This document shows, in pieces, positions 4,653 through 5,589 of a stretch of DNA of 5,589 bases. A model generated the notes under the pieces. The model searched no databases, was not told the origin of the DNA, and worked only from the letters and a program-made list of their open reading frames with translations. How positions within the stretch are numbered: position 1 is the stretch's first letter; each line of letters opens with the position of its first letter. The stretch lies in NCBI GenBank assembly GCA_021737525.1, contig JAIPDU010000120.1:1-5589 (forward strand), written 5' to 3'. This stretch comes from Desulfohalobiaceae bacterium. GTDB lineage: Bacteria; Desulfobacterota; Desulfovibrionia; Desulfovibrionales; Desulfothermaceae. A program made the translations under genes and the position numbers.

Positions 4653-5589
4653 CTAGCTGGCCATGATGTCGTGCATCTCCACGGCCGGGTGCTTCTTTTC
4701 CTTGAGGAAGGGCAGGATCTCGTCCTCGGTTGTGCCCACGGTCTCGTCCGCGATGCGGTCGATCAGGTCCGGATACCCCAGCTCCTCGGCCCGCTGGTTC
4801 AGCCGCTCCTTGATTTCCTCCTTGAGCATCTTGGGCATCCACACCATCCGCAGCAGACCGGCGTGGTCCTGATCCGTGGGACCCTCGGCCCGGATGAACT
4901 TCCTCTGGCAGATGTTGAACTTGGAGTGCCCCACAAAGCCCGGTGTCGAAGCGCCGCCGCCCACGGTGCCCGCCAGGGTGGTGAAGGTCATCCCGCAGGG
5001 GGTGTCGCCCTGATACTCCCGGTTCACGGTCATCACTCCGTTGCACTGCGGAAGCACCGCGGCAACACACTCGCAGCAGCCGCAGGTGGTCATGGGATCG
5101 TGCACGATGGAGTAGAAGTTGTAGTGGTCCACCGAGCCCTTGGAGGCGTTGTACACGAACTCGTTCACGCCCTTCCACTGCCCGCGCCACTGGTCCGTGG
5201 ACTCGCCCTTCTCAATGGGCTGGTTCGGGCCGGTGGGATTGATCTCGTAGGACGCCTTGCAGTCCATCCAGTTGTACGCCCCGCACAGGCCGGTGCGCTC
5301 CGGGCTCACCGTGCACACGTGCGAGGGGGCGAAGCTCTGGCACAGGGTGCAGGAGTAGTAGGTCTCCACATCCTCGTCCCGCATGTTCTCCACACGCTCG
5401 TCCCGGGCCTTGTATATCTCCCGGGCTCGCTTGGTCAGCTTGTCCACGTCTTGCTTCTTGGTATACAGCGTCACCTGCAGCCGGTCCAGGATCTTGCCGA
5501 AGTCCTGGTGCAGCTTGGCGTGGATGGCCACCCCGATGTCCTTCAGGGTGAAGCCCTTCTCCAGGGCGTGCGTGCCGATCCGGACCCAG
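4653..5589 (-). CDS. acsB: CO-methylating acetyl-CoA synthase, C-terminal part (gene runs off the right edge)
   Basis: This is the catalytic beta subunit of the CO dehydrogenase/acetyl-CoA synthase complex. It joins CO, a methyl group from the corrinoid iron-sulfur protein, and CoA into acetyl-CoA in the Wood-Ljungdahl pathway. The window holds the last 311 residues, corresponding roughly to 427-729 of the Moorella enzyme. All six A-cluster cysteines are present at fragment residues 80, 83, 92, 102, 169 and 171. Their spacing (3, 9, 10, 67, 2) matches Moorella Cys506, 509, 518, 528, 595 and 597, including the CGC motif. The reading frame stays open to the window edge, so the GTG at 5531 is internal and not the start. 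It stops at TAG 4655-4653 and is followed by non-coding DNA, so it is probably the last gene of its unit. No frameshift or missing ligand is seen. The gene is called cdhC in some annotations. Confidence 0.96.
   Translation of the reverse strand, partial: WVRIGTHALEKGFTLKDIGVAIHAKLHQDFGKILDRLQVTLYTKKQDVDKLTKRAREIYKARDERVENMRDEDVETYYSCTLCQSFAPSHVCTVSPERTGLCGAYNWMDCKASYEINPTGPNQPIEKGESTDQWRGQWKGVNEFVYNASKGSVDHYNFYSIVHDPMTTCGCCECVAAVLPQCNGVMTVNREYQGDTPCGMTFTTLAGTVGGGASTPGFVGHSKFNICQRKFIRAEGPTDQDHAGLLRMVWMPKMLKEEIKERLNQRAEELGYPDLIDRIADETVGTTEDEILPFLKEKKHPAVEMHDIMAS

Noticed and set aside
5529..5531. GTG at 5531 as start of acsB
   Set aside because: The frame stays open to the window edge and the upstream residues (RIGTHALEKGFTLKDIG) read as acetyl-CoA synthase, so the start lies outside the window.

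Overview
The window is GC-rich bacterial DNA. It most resembles an anaerobic Desulfobacterota-type (deltaproteobacterial) genome. Three things suggest this: a bacterial CO-methylating acetyl-CoA synthase, a CoA-transferase/GNAT fusion of a type I associate with that group, and a dispersed inverted-repeat element built from CACAGAGAT-like 9-mers. This assignment is inference from gene content; there is no phylogenetic marker here.

Layout, left to right. Positions 1-155 hold no supported gene but contain a long hairpin (53-97). A radical SAM protein of unknown function lies on the minus strand (156-1034). A 395-base divergent intergenic region follows. It has a dyad that could carry overlapping back-to-back promoters (1214-1245) and a potentially folded RNA leader (1342-1413) just upstream of the next gene. 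On the plus strand, 1430-3304 encodes a 624-residue fusion of an acetyl-CoA hydrolase/4-hydroxybutyrate CoA-transferase-like domain and a GNAT acetyltransferase domain. It converges on a Crp/Fnr-family regulator (minus, 3328-4014), whose terminator hairpin contains its own stop codon. Positions 4015-4652 are non-coding: a crp leader with a hairpin, a 295-base MITE-like element (4175-4469) with 17-base terminal inverted repeats and inner 9-mer arrays, a palindrome nested in another inverted repeat (4493-4543), and a GC-rich terminator candidate. The right edge is the C-terminal part of acetyl-CoA synthase (minus, 4653 to beyond 5589) with all six A-cluster cysteines present.

The theme is acetyl-CoA: the synthase makes it, and the fusion protein has one domain of a CoA-ester family and one that should use acetyl-CoA as acyl donor. 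The most interesting point is that the CoA-transferase domain carries Gln (Q239) where the family's catalytic Glu should be. This suggests an inactive CoA-ester-binding module tethered to a Pat-like protein acetyltransferase. That would parallel bacterial Pat, where an inactive acyl-CoA synthetase-like domain is fused to a GNAT domain. A regulatory link between the Crp/Fnr protein and its neighbours is possible but is not shown by the sequence.
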